From Dickeya chrysanthemi NCPPB 402 (GTDB taxonomy: Bacteria > Pseudomonadota > Gammaproteobacteria > Enterobacterales > Enterobacteriaceae), in the NCBI RefSeq assembly GCF_000406105.1, contig NZ_CM001974.1:4605629-4669628 (forward strand): a DNA stretch of 64,000 nucleotides. The letters run 5' to 3'. Below the pieces are notes generated by a model that ran no database searches, was not told where the DNA came from, and saw nothing but the letters and a program-made list of their open reading frames with translations. The stretch's first letter is position 1. Every line of letters starts with the position of its first letter. Below, one piece after another: positions 31,582 through 44,205 of the stretch. Made by a program: the position numbers and the translations under genes.

Positions 31582-31623
31582 CAGCTTGTCAAAAAGACAG
31601 ATTAACAACGCAACATTAAATGA

Positions 31624-32448
<825 letters not shown>

Positions 32449-32461
32449 TTACGGGAGTATC

Positions 32462-33190
32462 ATGGAAAATCTCAATCTAAACAAACATATTTCCGGTCAG
32501 TTTAATGCCGAGCTGGAAAGCATCCGCACCCAGGTGCTGACCATGGGCGGGCTGGTGGAACAGCAACTGACCGACGCCATCACCGCCATGCATAACCAGG
32601 ATGCGGAACTGGCGCAGCGCGTGATCGAAGGCGACGCCAAAGTTAACATGATGGAAGTGAGTATTGACGAGGCGTGCGTGCGCATCATCGCCAAACGCCA
32701 GCCTACCGCCAGTGACTTGCGTCTGGTGATGGCGATCATCAAGACCATTTCCGAGCTGGAGCGTATCGGCGATGTGGCGGACAAAATCTGCCGCACCGCG
32801 CTGGAGAAATTCTCCCATCAGCATCAGCCGCTGTTGGTGAGCCTGGAATCGTTGGGCAACCACACCGTACAGATGCTGCATGATGTGCTGGACGCGTTCG
32901 CCCGTATGGATCTGGATGAAGCCAAGCGCATCTACATGGAAGACAAGAAGGTGGATAAGGAGTACGAAGGCATTGTGCGTCAGTTAATGACCCACATGAT
33001 GGAAGACTCCCGCACCATTCCCAGCGTGCTGACCGCGTTGTTCTGCGCCCGTTCCATCGAGCGTATTGGCGACCGTTGCCAGAACATTTGCGAGTTCATT
33101 TTCTACTTCGTCAAAGGCCAGGATTTCCGTCATCTGGGCGGCGACGCGCTGGAAAAAATGCTGGCGCAGAAAGATACGCCTAAAGAATAA
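32462..33190 (+). CDS. phoU: PhoU, phosphate signalling regulator
   Basis: Peripheral protein that links Pst transport to PhoR and keeps PhoB off when phosphate is sufficient. ATG at 32462 (MENLNLNKH) gives 242 residues and has GGGAG upstream; a longer frame overlapping pstB is not used. Two three-helix PhoU repeats are visible, each with the metal-binding pattern ExxRIGD ([11 protein letters not shown] and [11 protein letters not shown]). Lies 13 nt after pstB; last gene of the pst operon. Confidence 0.97.
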   Translation: MENLNLNKHISGQFNAELESIRTQVLTMGGLVEQQLTDAITAMHNQDAELAQRVIEGDAKVNMMEVSIDEACVRIIAKRQPTASDLRLVMAIIKTISELERIGDVADKICRTALEKFSHQHQPLLVSLESLGNHTVQMLHDVLDAFARMDLDEAKRIYMEDKKVDKEYEGIVRQLMTHMMEDSRTIPSVLTALFCARSIERIGDRCQNICEFIFYFVKGQDFRHLGGDALEKMLAQKDTPKE

Positions 33191-33228
33191 GTCCGGCTTA
33201 TTTATTACCAGCTTGCCGACGATGTTCT

Positions 33229-33252
33229 CAACGCCCCGTTTTCGGGGCGTTG
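33229..33252 (+). terminator. Hairpin terminator after phoU
   Basis: 10 bp perfect stem CAACGCCCCG / CGGGGCGTTG with a TTTT loop 39 nt beyond phoU. The following T content is modest (TCATTTAT), so termination may be partial. Confidence 0.7.
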
Positions 33253-33443
33253 TCATTTATAACGCCGCACCACCATTGCGTCACCCGTTGTTGCCACTGA
33301 TGGGATATAACATAAGTTTATATTATGGGGTTTTATGTTATTTCCGACGTGTGGGAGCCGCTGTTAGCCTGCATTTATTGAGTTAATCCTCATTTGTGAA
33401 ATGAAAATTTTTTATGAACAGCGGCTTACAGGCGGATAATAAG

Positions 33444-34280
33444 ATGAAAAAATCTCTTTTGGCATTTTCCCTTCTGGCAGGATTGGTTTCCCTCGCTGGT
33501 AATGCACAGGCCGACAAGCTGGATGACATTCAAAAAGCCGGTGTGGTGAAAGTAGCGGTGTTCGACAGCAATCCGCCGTTTGGTTATGTCGATCCGCAAA
33601 GCAAAAAACTGGTGGGCTACGATGTCGACGTGGCGCAAGCTATCGGCAAGGCGCTGGGCGTCAACGTCGAATTGCGTGCGACTAACCCGGCTAACCGTAT
33701 CCCGTTGCTGACCTCGAAAAAAGTCGATCTGATTGCCGCCAACTTCACCATTACCGACGAGCGCGCCAAACAGGTCAACTTCAGTGTGCCTTACTTCGCT
33801 ACCGGCCAGAAATTTATCGCCCGCAAAGGTGTGCTAAAAACGCCGGACGATATCAAAAGCCTGCGCATTGGCGCCGACAAGGGCACCGTGCAGGAGATTA
33901 CCCTGCGTGAACATTACCCGACCGCGAAAGTGATTTCCTACGACGATACCCCGCTGGCGTTTGCGGCGCTGCGTAACGGCAATGTGCAGGCCATCACCCA
34001 GGATGACGCCAAACTGGTCGGGTTGCTGGGCAACTTGCCGGCGGCGCAGAAAGCCGATTTTGAAATTTCTCCGTTCAGCATCACCAAAGAATATCAGGGC
34101 ATGGGTATTCCGAAGGGCGAAGATCGCCTGACGCAGAAAGTGAACGAGATCCTGCTGAATCTGGAAAAACAGGGCGACGCCGTGAAGATTTATAACCGTT
34201 GGTTCGGGCCGCAAACACCGTCTGCCCAGCCGCGTGGTGACTTCAACATCGCGCCGCTGGACCAGCAACCCAAGGCTTGA
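33444..34280 (+). CDS. Polar amino acid ABC transporter substrate-binding protein
   Basis: Periplasmic solute-binding protein of family 3 (SBP_bac_3). ATG at 33444 gives a clean signal peptide (MKKSLLAFSLLAG ... AQA-DK, cut near 23) and 278 residues; the ATG ten codons upstream is possible. Motifs VAVFDSNPPFGYVD and GYDVDVAQAIGKALG are typical, with the ligand-binding arginine expected in TITDERAKQVNFS. Substrate (glutamate/aspartate, cysteine or another) cannot be read from sequence. It precedes two permease genes across a hairpin at 34348-34370. Confidence 0.9.
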   Translation: MKKSLLAFSLLAGLVSLAGNAQADKLDDIQKAGVVKVAVFDSNPPFGYVDPQSKKLVGYDVDVAQAIGKALGVNVELRATNPANRIPLLTSKKVDLIAANFTITDERAKQVNFSVPYFATGQKFIARKGVLKTPDDIKSLRIGADKGTVQEITLREHYPTAKVISYDDTPLAFAALRNGNVQAITQDDAKLVGLLGNLPAAQKADFEISPFSITKEYQGMGIPKGEDRLTQKVNEILLNLEKQGDAVKIYNRWFGPQTPSAQPRGDFNIAPLDQQPKA

Positions 34281-34347
34281 GTGCGCTGCGACAGTATTCT
34301 CCATCCGACAGTGGTTACCGTAGGCTCTTACCTGATGGTTGTGATTT

Positions 34348-34379
34348 GCCCCCGGACCGATTCCGGGGGCCTTCTTGTT
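34348..34379 (+). terminator. Attenuating hairpin between binding protein and permease genes
   Basis: 9 bp GC-rich stem GCCCCCGGA / TCCGGGGGC with 5 nt loop followed by a T-rich CTTCTTGTTT, ending directly at the permease start. A leaky terminator here would give more binding protein than permease, a common arrangement in ABC importers. Confidence 0.75.
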
Positions 34380-34380
34380 T

Positions 34381-35127
34381 ATGATGACTGATGAATCTAT
34401 CCGATATTGGCTGACCGATTGGCTGCTGGCGCCGCAGTATCTGCAATGGCTGTGGCAAGGCTTTCTGGTCACGCTGGGCCTTGCCGCCGTTACCGTGGTG
34501 CTGGCAACGCTATTGGGGCTCATACTGGCGGCCGGGCGCGACAGCCGTACCCGATTGCTACGCTGGCTGGTGATCGCCTATTGCTCCTTGTTTCGTAATA
34601 CCCCGCTGCTGGTGCAACTGTTCTTCTGGTACTTCGGCGCAGCGCAGTTGCTGCCCGCCGGGTTAATGCCGTGGCTTAACAGCCCGCATATCATCCCGCT
34701 GGTTGGGCTGAACATACCGTCGTTTGAGTTTCTGGCCGGATTATTTGGCCTGACGCTCTATTCCGCGGCGTTTATCGCAGAAGAGATCCGCGCCGGCATC
34801 GCCGGCGTGGCGCGTGGTCAGCAGTATGCCGCCTGTGCGTTGGGGCTGACTCACTGGCAGTCGATGCGTTATGTGGTGTTGCCGCAGGCGCTGCGCATCG
34901 CATTGCCGCCGCTGCTGGGTCAGTACATGAACATAATAAAAAACTCATCGCTGGCGATGGCCATCGGCGTGGCGGAGCTGTCTTACGCTTCCCGGCAGGT
35001 GGAAACCGAAACGCTACGTACCTTTCAGGCGTTCGGGGTGGCGACGGTGCTTTATATCGCGGTGATTGCCCTGCTGGAAGGATGGGGACAGTGGCGTCAG
35101 CATCGGCAATCGGCCAGGGAGCACTGA
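34381..35127 (+). CDS. Polar amino acid ABC transporter permease 1
   Basis: HisM/GlnP-type membrane subunit of about 249 residues (ATG at 34381 or 34384). It has the N-terminal helix with WLWQGFLVTLGLA, the FRNTPLLVQLFFWYFG motif and the EAA loop EEIRAGIAGVARGQQYAA...GLT. Start lies immediately after a terminator-like hairpin and no strong Shine-Dalgarno is visible. One nucleotide separates its stop from the next permease start. Confidence 0.9.
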   Translation: MMTDESIRYWLTDWLLAPQYLQWLWQGFLVTLGLAAVTVVLATLLGLILAAGRDSRTRLLRWLVIAYCSLFRNTPLLVQLFFWYFGAAQLLPAGLMPWLNSPHIIPLVGLNIPSFEFLAGLFGLTLYSAAFIAEEIRAGIAGVARGQQYAACALGLTHWQSMRYVVLPQALRIALPPLLGQYMNIIKNSSLAMAIGVAELSYASRQVETETLRTFQAFGVATVLYIAVIALLEGWGQWRQHRQSAREH

Positions 35128-35128
35128 G

Positions 35129-35888
35129 ATGGACTTTTCTATTATCCGCGACAATTTGGGTTACCTGATGTGGGGCACCTTTCCGGATGGACCATTGGGG
35201 GGGGGCGGCGCTGACGCTGGTGCTTAGCCTGATGGCCGGGCTGACTTCGGCGGTACTCGGTACGTTGCTGGGCGTGGCGCTGGCGATGCTGCGCGGCTGG
35301 GCGGGCGGGCTGTTGGCGATGGTGCTCGGGTTTTTTCGGGCGATTCCGGTGATCATGCTGATTTTCTGGACTTACTTCCTGCTGCCGATGGTTTTGGGCG
35401 TCGATATTCCCGAAATCACCACCGTGGTATGCGCGTTGGCGCTGATCGCATCCGCTTATCTGGCGCACGGCGTGAAGGCGGGCATTGTGGCGATAGGCCG
35501 CGGCCAGTGGCAGGCCGGGATGTCGCTGGGATTGGGACGCTGGCAGACGCTGTGGTACATCGTTCTGCCGCAAGCGTTGCGCATGATGGTGCCGTCGTTC
35601 ATCAACCAGTGGATCTCCCTGATTAAAGATACGTCGCTGGCTTACATTGTCGGTGTTGGTGAACTGACGTTTCTGGCGACCCAGGTTAACAACCGCAGTA
35701 TGGTTTATCCGACGGAAGTGTTTTTGTTTATCGCGCTGGTCTATTTTATCTTTTGCCTGTCGCTGGATCTGCTGGCGCAGGGCGTCAGCCGGCGTTTTCG
35801 CACCGGGCCGCAACCGACCCGGCGTAGGCTATTCGGTCGGCGCCAGGCGGTACGCGTGCCGGAGTCGCCGTTACGAGAGTCCGCCTGA
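35129..35888 (+). pseudogene. Polar amino acid ABC permease 2, frameshifted at a G9 tract
   Basis: The natural start ATG at 35129 encodes MDFSIIRDNLGYLMWGTF and then meets nine G residues (35197-35205). Eight G would keep the frame and continue as GPLGGAALTLVLSLMAGL, the normal permease helix 1; nine G shifts it. The remainder (from about 35200) is an intact HisQ/GlnP-type permease with FRAIPVIMLIFWTYFLLP and the EAA loop ending in LGRWQTLWYIVLPQALR. An internal ATG at 35187 could restart in the correct frame and lose about 20 residues. Cause may be a sequencing error, a real mutation or slipped-strand phase variation. No ATPase gene follows. Confidence 0.8.
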
Positions 35889-35892
35889 ATTC

Positions 35893-36564
35893 TCAGTCGG
35901 TGGTAGTCAGTGCCCAACCACGGGCCTGCCATAGCGCCGGCAACTGCGCCATGTCGTGAAACATTGTCACTAATGGGTGATGGATTGGGGCGTTATGCTC
36001 GTCGGCGCAGTAATAGAACACCGGTATGCCGGCGGCAATGCCGGCCTGCGTGCCGGAGACGGAATCTTCCACCAGAATACAATTTTCCACCGCTACCCCC
36101 ATCTGCTGTGCCGCGTGATGAATCAACGCCGGGTCTGGCTTCCATTTGCCGATGTCGTAGCCGCTGTACAGATGGTCGCCAAAGAACGGCAGCAGGCCGG
36201 TCAACCCCAGCGAATGCTGCATTTTGCTGACCGGGCCGTTGGATACCACCGCTACAGGCGCCTGCAACGTCGCCAATACTTCTTTCACGCCGGGAATCGG
36301 TTGTAGCGAGAGTTCGAAAAGCCGCGCCACCTCCTGACGGAAATGACGCTCCATGTCCTCCACTGAAACCGTCAGGCCGAAACGCTCACTGATGCTGTCG
36401 ATAATGTCGTAGAGCTTCATACCCTTAAAGGTTTTGATCACTTCATCCAGCGGTAAGTGGACGCCGTGGGGGACAAAGATATTGACATAGGCCTGGCAAC
36501 AGATGACTTCACTATCGACCAGCGTACCGTCGCAGTCGAAAAATACGCATTCAATTCGGGACAT
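35893..36564 (-). CDS. yieH: YieH-type HAD phosphatase (6-phosphogluconate phosphatase)
   Basis: Haloacid dehalogenase superfamily phosphatase; the E. coli YieH orthologue acts on 6-phosphogluconate and other sugar phosphates in vitro. The 223-residue product has HAD motif I FFDCDGTLVDS (8-18), motif II VVSNGP, motif III lysine in KPDPALIHHAAQQMG and motif IV EDSVSG. It lies beside adeP (yieG) and yieE, the same cluster as in E. coli. AGGAAC precedes the start on the minus strand. Confidence 0.92.
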   Translation of the reverse strand: MSRIECVFFDCDGTLVDSEVICCQAYVNIFVPHGVHLPLDEVIKTFKGMKLYDIIDSISERFGLTVSVEDMERHFRQEVARLFELSLQPIPGVKEVLATLQAPVAVVSNGPVSKMQHSLGLTGLLPFFGDHLYSGYDIGKWKPDPALIHHAAQQMGVAVENCILVEDSVSGTQAGIAAGIPVFYYCADEHNAPIHHPLVTMFHDMAQLPALWQARGWALTTTD

Positions 36565-36666
36565 GAGCGTTCCTTATTGGAGGACGAAAATCCCCACTTT
36601 ACCCGACTGACGGGATAATGCGACGTTTGCAGAAATAAGGGGTGTGCTGGCCGTTATCTCTGCATC

Positions 36667-36682
36667 AGACAAACGTTTTCCC
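36667..36682 (+). promoter_or_regulatory. PurR-like box upstream of adeP
   Basis: AGACAAACGTTTTCCC contains the central CAAACGTTTTC of PurR operators, 156 nt before adeP. The E. coli adenine permease gene is in the PurR regulon, which supports the assignment. Confidence 0.6.
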
Positions 36683-36837
36683 GTCGTGAAGTGAGACGAA
36701 ACCGCTGCGAACAGGCGGGAGATATAGAAAATTGTTATCGCTGGGAAAAAAAAGCCCGTTGGCGCGTTAACTGCTCTGCATTTTGGTATAGGATACCGGG
36801 CGATTATCTTTCCTTTCTTCTCTTTGGGTCATTTATC

Positions 36838-38175
36838 ATGGATAAATCTCAGTCTGGTTCCGCTGTTGAGCAGGGGCTGCTGGGTCGTGTGTTTAAACTC
36901 AAGCAGCACGGCACTACCGCTCGTACCGAGACTATCGCCGGGTTCACCACCTTCCTGACGATGGTGTATATCGTTTTCGTCAACCCGCAGATTCTGGGCG
37001 CAGCCGGGATGGACACCAAAGCGGTGTTCGTCACCACCTGTCTGATCGCCGCTTTTGGTAGTATTTTCATGGGCCTGTTGGCCAACCTGCCGGTGGCGCT
37101 GGCACCGGCGATGGGCCTGAACGCCTTTTTCGCTTTTGTGGTGGTCGGCACCATGGGCCTGTCGTGGCAGGTGGCGATGGGCGCCATCTTCTGGGGTTCG
37201 GTCGGTTTCCTGCTGTTGACGGTATTCCAGGTTCGCTACTGGATGATCGCCAATATTCCGCTCAGCTTGCGTTTGGGTATTGCCAGCGGTATCGGTCTGT
37301 TTATCGCGATGATCGGGCTGAAAAACGCCGGGATTATCGTGCCGAACCCGGAAACGCTGGTCTCGGTTGGTAAACTGACCTCACATAGCGTGCTACTGGG
37401 TGCGTTGGGCTTTTTCATTATCGTGGTGCTGGCGTCCCGCAATATTCATGCGGCGGTGCTGATCTCCATCGCGGTTACCACCTTGCTGGGCGCGATGCTG
37501 GGGGATGTAAAATTCACCGGCGTATTTTCCATGCCGCCGAGCGTCAGTAATGTGGTAGGGCAGGTCGATCTGGCCGGGTCGCTGAATTTGGGCCTGTCCG
37601 GGGTGATTTTCTCCTTCATGCTGGTGAACCTGTTTGACTCTTCCGGCACTCTGATTGGCGTGACCGACAAAGCCGGCCTGGTGGACGCTCGTGGTAAATT
37701 CCCGCAGATGAAACAAGCGCTGTATGTGGATAGCATCAGTTCGGTGGTTGGGTCGTTCATTGGTACGTCGTCCGTGACGGCGTATATCGAGAGCTCCTCC
37801 GGCGTGTCCATCGGTGGTCGTACCGGCCTGACGGCGGTGGTGGTGGGGATTCTGTTCCTGCTGGTGATGTTCCTGTCGCCGCTGGCAGGGATGGTGCCGG
37901 CCTATGCCGCGGCTGGCGCGCTGATTTACGTCGGTGTGTTGATGACATCCAGCCTGGCGCGCGTGAAATGGGATGATCTGACCGAGTCCGTGCCGGCGTT
38001 TGTGACCGCTGTGATGATGCCGTTCACTTTCTCAATCACTGAGGGTATTGCGCTGGGTTTCATTTCCTACGCGGTGATGAAAGCGGCGACCGGTCGCTGG
38101 CGCGACATCAGCCCTTGCGTCATCGTCGTAGCGGTGCTGTTCCTGCTGAAAATTATTTTTATCGACGCCCATTAA
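36838..38175 (+). CDS. adeP: AdeP (YieG/PurP), adenine permease
   Basis: High-affinity adenine:H+ symporter of the AzgA-like NCS2 subfamily, inner membrane. ATG at 36838 gives 445 residues, equal to E. coli; a longer frame from 36691 crosses the PurR-like site and is rejected. Motifs TETIAGFTTFLTMVYIVFVNPQIL near the N-terminus, ALAPAMGLNAFFA and the SSVTAYIESSSGVSIGGRTGLTA segment define the family. Expression is probably repressed by PurR with hypoxanthine or guanine. A strong terminator follows. Confidence 0.92.
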   Translation: MDKSQSGSAVEQGLLGRVFKLKQHGTTARTETIAGFTTFLTMVYIVFVNPQILGAAGMDTKAVFVTTCLIAAFGSIFMGLLANLPVALAPAMGLNAFFAFVVVGTMGLSWQVAMGAIFWGSVGFLLLTVFQVRYWMIANIPLSLRLGIASGIGLFIAMIGLKNAGIIVPNPETLVSVGKLTSHSVLLGALGFFIIVVLASRNIHAAVLISIAVTTLLGAMLGDVKFTGVFSMPPSVSNVVGQVDLAGSLNLGLSGVIFSFMLVNLFDSSGTLIGVTDKAGLVDARGKFPQMKQALYVDSISSVVGSFIGTSSVTAYIESSSGVSIGGRTGLTAVVVGILFLLVMFLSPLAGMVPAYAAAGALIYVGVLMTSSLARVKWDDLTESVPAFVTAVMMPFTFSITEGIALGFISYAVMKAATGRWRDISPCVIVVAVLFLLKIIFIDAH

Positions 38176-38181
38176 TCACTG

Positions 38182-38211
38182 GCGAGCCGGGGTGCCCCGG
38201 CTCGCGCTTTT
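38182..38211 (+). terminator. Terminator after adeP
   Basis: Near-perfect GC-rich stem GCGAGCCGGG / CCCGGCTCGC with a tight loop followed by GCTTTTCTG, 7 nt after the adeP stop. Confidence 0.85.
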
Positions 38212-38243
38212 CTGCCGTTTTCCCGCTTGTTACATCACATTTG

Positions 38244-38984
38244 TTACATCACATATTGCGGCGCTGCATTTTCCGTCGCGTGGCTGCTCAGCTTGATATA
38301 ACGCCGTGACTGGCGTTGTTGCTGGATGATTTCACCGGATTTCCGCATGCCGTAGGCCGAGGTGTAATTCCACATTACCAGCCGATCGAGGCGCGGCGTA
38401 TGGGCACAAGCCCAGGCCAGATAATCATCGATATCGCTTATCACTTCCACGTCAGGAATATGTCGCGACCGCAATCGGCCTGACGCCGGGTGCAGTTTTA
38501 ACGATTCCGGACCACCGGCATTGAAACCGGGGATTTTCAGTACCGACTGGCGGATGGTACACAACTGGGTGGCGGCTTCCAGCGGGTCGAGCTGGGCGTC
38601 AATCCAGGCTTTTTCCGCGTGGGTCTGCGTTTGCAGATGCGGCGGCGTTTCGCGGTTCCAGACGCGGACAATTTCCACGTCCATCCCCACTTTGCCCTCT
38701 TCGCTAAGCAGGATTGCGATGGTATTTCCTGCATAGCCAAGGCTGAAGTCGGGAAGATGCGGGTCAACAAAACAGGGTCTGCCGTTTGGCGAGACCATCA
38801 ATGGTGGAAGTACCGGATAACCGAAGAAATAAAACATCATTTCTGCCAACAGCGCCCGGCTTTTCAGATAACGCTCGCGGCGCTTTACTGAAAAGCAGTG
38901 CGTGGATGAAATCAGGTCATCCGATAACCGTTGCAGATCGGGTAACGCTTCCGTGCTTGCCCACCTGACGAAATGACAGGTCAT
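38244..38984 (-). CDS. yieE: YieE-type phosphopantetheinyl transferase homologue, degenerate
   Basis: 246 residues from ATG 38984 (GGAG five nt upstream; the GTG two codons earlier overlaps that site). It matches the YieE branch of the 4'-phosphopantetheinyl transferase superfamily by position next to adeP/yieH and by motifs: KSRALLAEMM (like the GRALL motif), FSLGYAGN where active PPTases have FNxSHS, VGMDVEIVR (the Mg-binding GxDxE) and TIRQSVLK where WxxKEAxxK is expected. The histidine and the second acidic residue are therefore replaced. It may be inactive, altered in substrate, or a non-enzymatic relative. No carrier-protein gene is adjacent. Confidence 0.75.
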   Translation of the reverse strand: MTCHFVRWASTEALPDLQRLSDDLISSTHCFSVKRRERYLKSRALLAEMMFYFFGYPVLPPLMVSPNGRPCFVDPHLPDFSLGYAGNTIAILLSEEGKVGMDVEIVRVWNRETPPHLQTQTHAEKAWIDAQLDPLEAATQLCTIRQSVLKIPGFNAGGPESLKLHPASGRLRSRHIPDVEVISDIDDYLAWACAHTPRLDRLVMWNYTSAYGMRKSGEIIQQQRQSRRYIKLSSHATENAAPQYVM

Positions 38985-39167
38985 ATTCACTCCATGATGC
39001 CAACGAAAAAAACCTGATAGTTTTTAGTGGAATAACTGCTCTGTGAAGTTTATTTCCGACGCAAGTGGTCAGATAAATATCCGTACCAAAGAGAAACTGG
39101 CGGATAAATCGGCGATAATTATCCTTGTTTGAGCAGAATACGTCAAAAAGCACTTTTTATTAAAACT

Positions 39168-39193
39168 GATTTTATTTTGTTTGAAATAAAATC
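39168..39193. repeat. Perfect AT-rich inverted repeat
   Basis: 10 bp arms GATTTTATTT / AAATAAAATC around a 6 nt centre, in the 304 bp between yieE and the iron-sulfur gene. The rest of this gap holds a GCCCGTGA / TCACGGGC hairpin at 39251-39280, a possible end of the aegA transcript, and otherwise AT-rich sequence. Confidence 0.55.
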
Positions 39194-39288
39194 GGGCTGA
39201 TATCACATCATGCATAACAACCAGGTGCAATGACGCCGTCTGTGCGGCGTGCCCGTGAAGGCATCCTTGGCATCACGGGCAAAAGGCA

Positions 39289-42443
<3,155 letters not shown>

Positions 42444-43115
42444 ATGAATAAAAAGGCTGTTTTTTGTTCTATGGTCATTTCCGCCACCTTGTTGGGCGGA
42501 TGTGCTACAGAATCCTCACGTACAGTGGAAACGCCTAAAGTCGTCTCCTACAACACGTCTTATCAGGGCGTCCGCAGCCCGATTTCAGTTGGGAAATTTG
42601 AAAATCGTACCAACTATATGAATGGCATTTTCTCCGATGGTGTAGACCGTTTGGGGAATCAGGCTAAAACCATTCTTGTCAGCCACTTACAGCAGACGGG
42701 ACGTTTTAACGTGCTTGATCGTACCAATATGGACGAGCTGAAAACGGAAGCCGGCATTAAAGGTCAGACACAGACATTAAAAGGCGCCAATTACGTTGTG
42801 ACCGGCGACGTTACGGAATTCGGCCGTAAGGAAGTGGGCGATCAGCAACTGTGGGGGATTTTGGGAAGAGGTAAATCTCAGATTGCTTATGCCAAGACCA
42901 CATTGAACATCGTGAACGTTCAGACCTCTGAAGTGGTGTATTCCGTTCAGGGGGCGGGTGAGTATGCCCTGTCCAACCGCGAAATCGTCGGATTTGGCGG
43001 TACGGCTAGTTATGACTCAACGCTGAACGGCAAAGTGCTGGATTTAGCGATTCGTGAAGCGGTCAACAATTTGGTTGCAGGTATTGAAAGCGGCGCATGG
43101 CGTCCATCGAATTAA
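42444..43115 (+). CDS. CsgG-family outer membrane lipoprotein
   Basis: 223-residue lipoprotein: signal peptide with lipobox LLGGC (Cys20), then a CsgG/HfaB-like domain (SVGKFENRT, ILVSHLQQTGRFNVLDR, ANYVVTGDVTEFG). CsgG is the nonameric curli secretion channel, but this protein is shorter than CsgG and no curli genes accompany it. It leads a three-gene operon of lipoproteins (with DUF4810 and GNA1162-like members) that recurs in Proteobacteria. Start ATG has TAAGGGA upstream. Function unproven; an envelope assembly or secretion role is plausible. Confidence 0.82.
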   Translation: MNKKAVFCSMVISATLLGGCATESSRTVETPKVVSYNTSYQGVRSPISVGKFENRTNYMNGIFSDGVDRLGNQAKTILVSHLQQTGRFNVLDRTNMDELKTEAGIKGQTQTLKGANYVVTGDVTEFGRKEVGDQQLWGILGRGKSQIAYAKTTLNIVNVQTSEVVYSVQGAGEYALSNREIVGFGGTASYDSTLNGKVLDLAIREAVNNLVAGIESGAWRPSN

Positions 43116-43133
43116 AAGAACGGGAAAATAATA

Positions 43134-43487
43134 ATGTTATTCAATAAAAAGACTGTGCTGTTGTTGACGGCGACTTTACTGGCAGGATGTGCTTCCGCAC
43201 CTAAGACCATCTATAGCTGGGATAATTATCAGACTACAATTTATCAATATTATCAGCAGGATAAAACCAGTCCTGAAGAGCAGATCGCATCGTTGCAGAA
43301 ATCATTAGACGTTGCTAAATCACAGAATAAGCCCGTGCCGCCAGGATTACATGCTCAACTGGGCCTGTTATATGCCAAAACGGGTCGCGGTGTGGATGCC
43401 CGTCAGCAATTCGAGACGGAAAAATCATTATTCCCCGAATCCGCCCCTTTCATGGACTTTCTGTTGAGCAAGAATAAAGGAAAATAA
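43134..43487 (+). CDS. DUF4810-type lipoprotein
   Basis: 117-residue small lipoprotein, lipobox LLAGC (Cys19). The body has YSWDNYQTTIYQYYQQDK and a helical segment ending in a TPR-like pattern (LHAQLGLLYAKTGRGVDARQQFETEKSLFPES), consistent with one tetratricopeptide-like repeat. It sits 18 nt after the CsgG-like gene and 3 nt before the GNA1162-like gene, so the three are co-expressed and likely form a complex. Confidence 0.78.
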   Translation: MLFNKKTVLLLTATLLAGCASAPKTIYSWDNYQTTIYQYYQQDKTSPEEQIASLQKSLDVAKSQNKPVPPGLHAQLGLLYAKTGRGVDARQQFETEKSLFPESAPFMDFLLSKNKGK

Positions 43488-43490
43488 TCA

Positions 43491-44150
43491 ATGAACCGTT
43501 TTTTAGCATTAATCAGCCTGATGGGTGTTCTGGTTCTTACGGGGTGCGCCAAGCCGCAGCCTTATGACTACACAGCATTCAAGCAAAGTAAACCGAGAAC
43601 TATTCTGGTGCTACCACCGCTGAACCACTCTCCGGATGTGAAAGCGGGCCCCAGTTTTCTTAGCCAGGTAACCTACCCGTTAGCCGAGTCTGGATATTAT
43701 GTGTTGCCTGTCGCCGTGACGGATGAAACGTTCAAACAGAACGGCTTGACGACGGCTCAGGATATTCACGCCGTCAGCGTCGCGAAGTTGCACCAGATTT
43801 TCGGGGCGGATGCCGCGCTGTACCTGGATATCACTGATTACGGTTCAAAGTATAGGGTTGTTAATAGTGAAACCCGTGTTACCGCCAGTGCACGTTTGGT
43901 GGATCTGCGTACTGGTAAGGAACTGTGGAAAGGTAGCGCGACCGCTTCCACCAGCGAACAGCAGTCGAATTCTAATGGCGGCGTGGTTGGTTTGTTGGTT
44001 CAGGCTGCGGTGGCGCAGATTGCCGATACTATTACCGATAAAGGCCATGATATCGCCGGTATCACCAGTACGCGCTTGTTGACGGCGGGTGGCGGTTCTT
44101 CCTTGCTATACGGGCCTCGTTCGCCGATGTATGGTAAAGATGCTAAATAA
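43491..44150 (+). CDS. GNA1162/DUF799-family lipoprotein
   Basis: 219-residue lipoprotein, lipobox LTGC (Cys19). It has the GNA1162-like features PRTILVLPPLNHSPDVKA and DAALYLDITDYGSKY, and a low-complexity Ser/Gly stretch near 155-165. GNA1162 of Neisseria has a fold related to TolB-like or CsgG-like periplasmic domains. Last gene of the operon, closed by a strong terminator at 44171. Confidence 0.8.
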   Translation: MNRFLALISLMGVLVLTGCAKPQPYDYTAFKQSKPRTILVLPPLNHSPDVKAGPSFLSQVTYPLAESGYYVLPVAVTDETFKQNGLTTAQDIHAVSVAKLHQIFGADAALYLDITDYGSKYRVVNSETRVTASARLVDLRTGKELWKGSATASTSEQQSNSNGGVVGLLVQAAVAQIADTITDKGHDIAGITSTRLLTAGGGSSLLYGPRSPMYGKDAK

Positions 44151-44170
44151 TCATTATTGATAATGTAACA

Positions 44171-44205
44171 AAACCCGTCCATGGCAACATGGGCGGGTTT
44201 TTTCT
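44171..44205 (+). terminator. Terminator after the lipoprotein operon
   Basis: 12-13 bp stem AACCCGTCCATG / CATGGGCGGGTT with a single G-T pair, GCAA tetraloop and a following TTTTTTC, 20 nt past the last stop. Confidence 0.92.

Noticed and set aside
42444..43115. Curli secretion gene csgG
   Set aside because: Shorter than CsgG and no other csg genes; kept as CsgG-family only.
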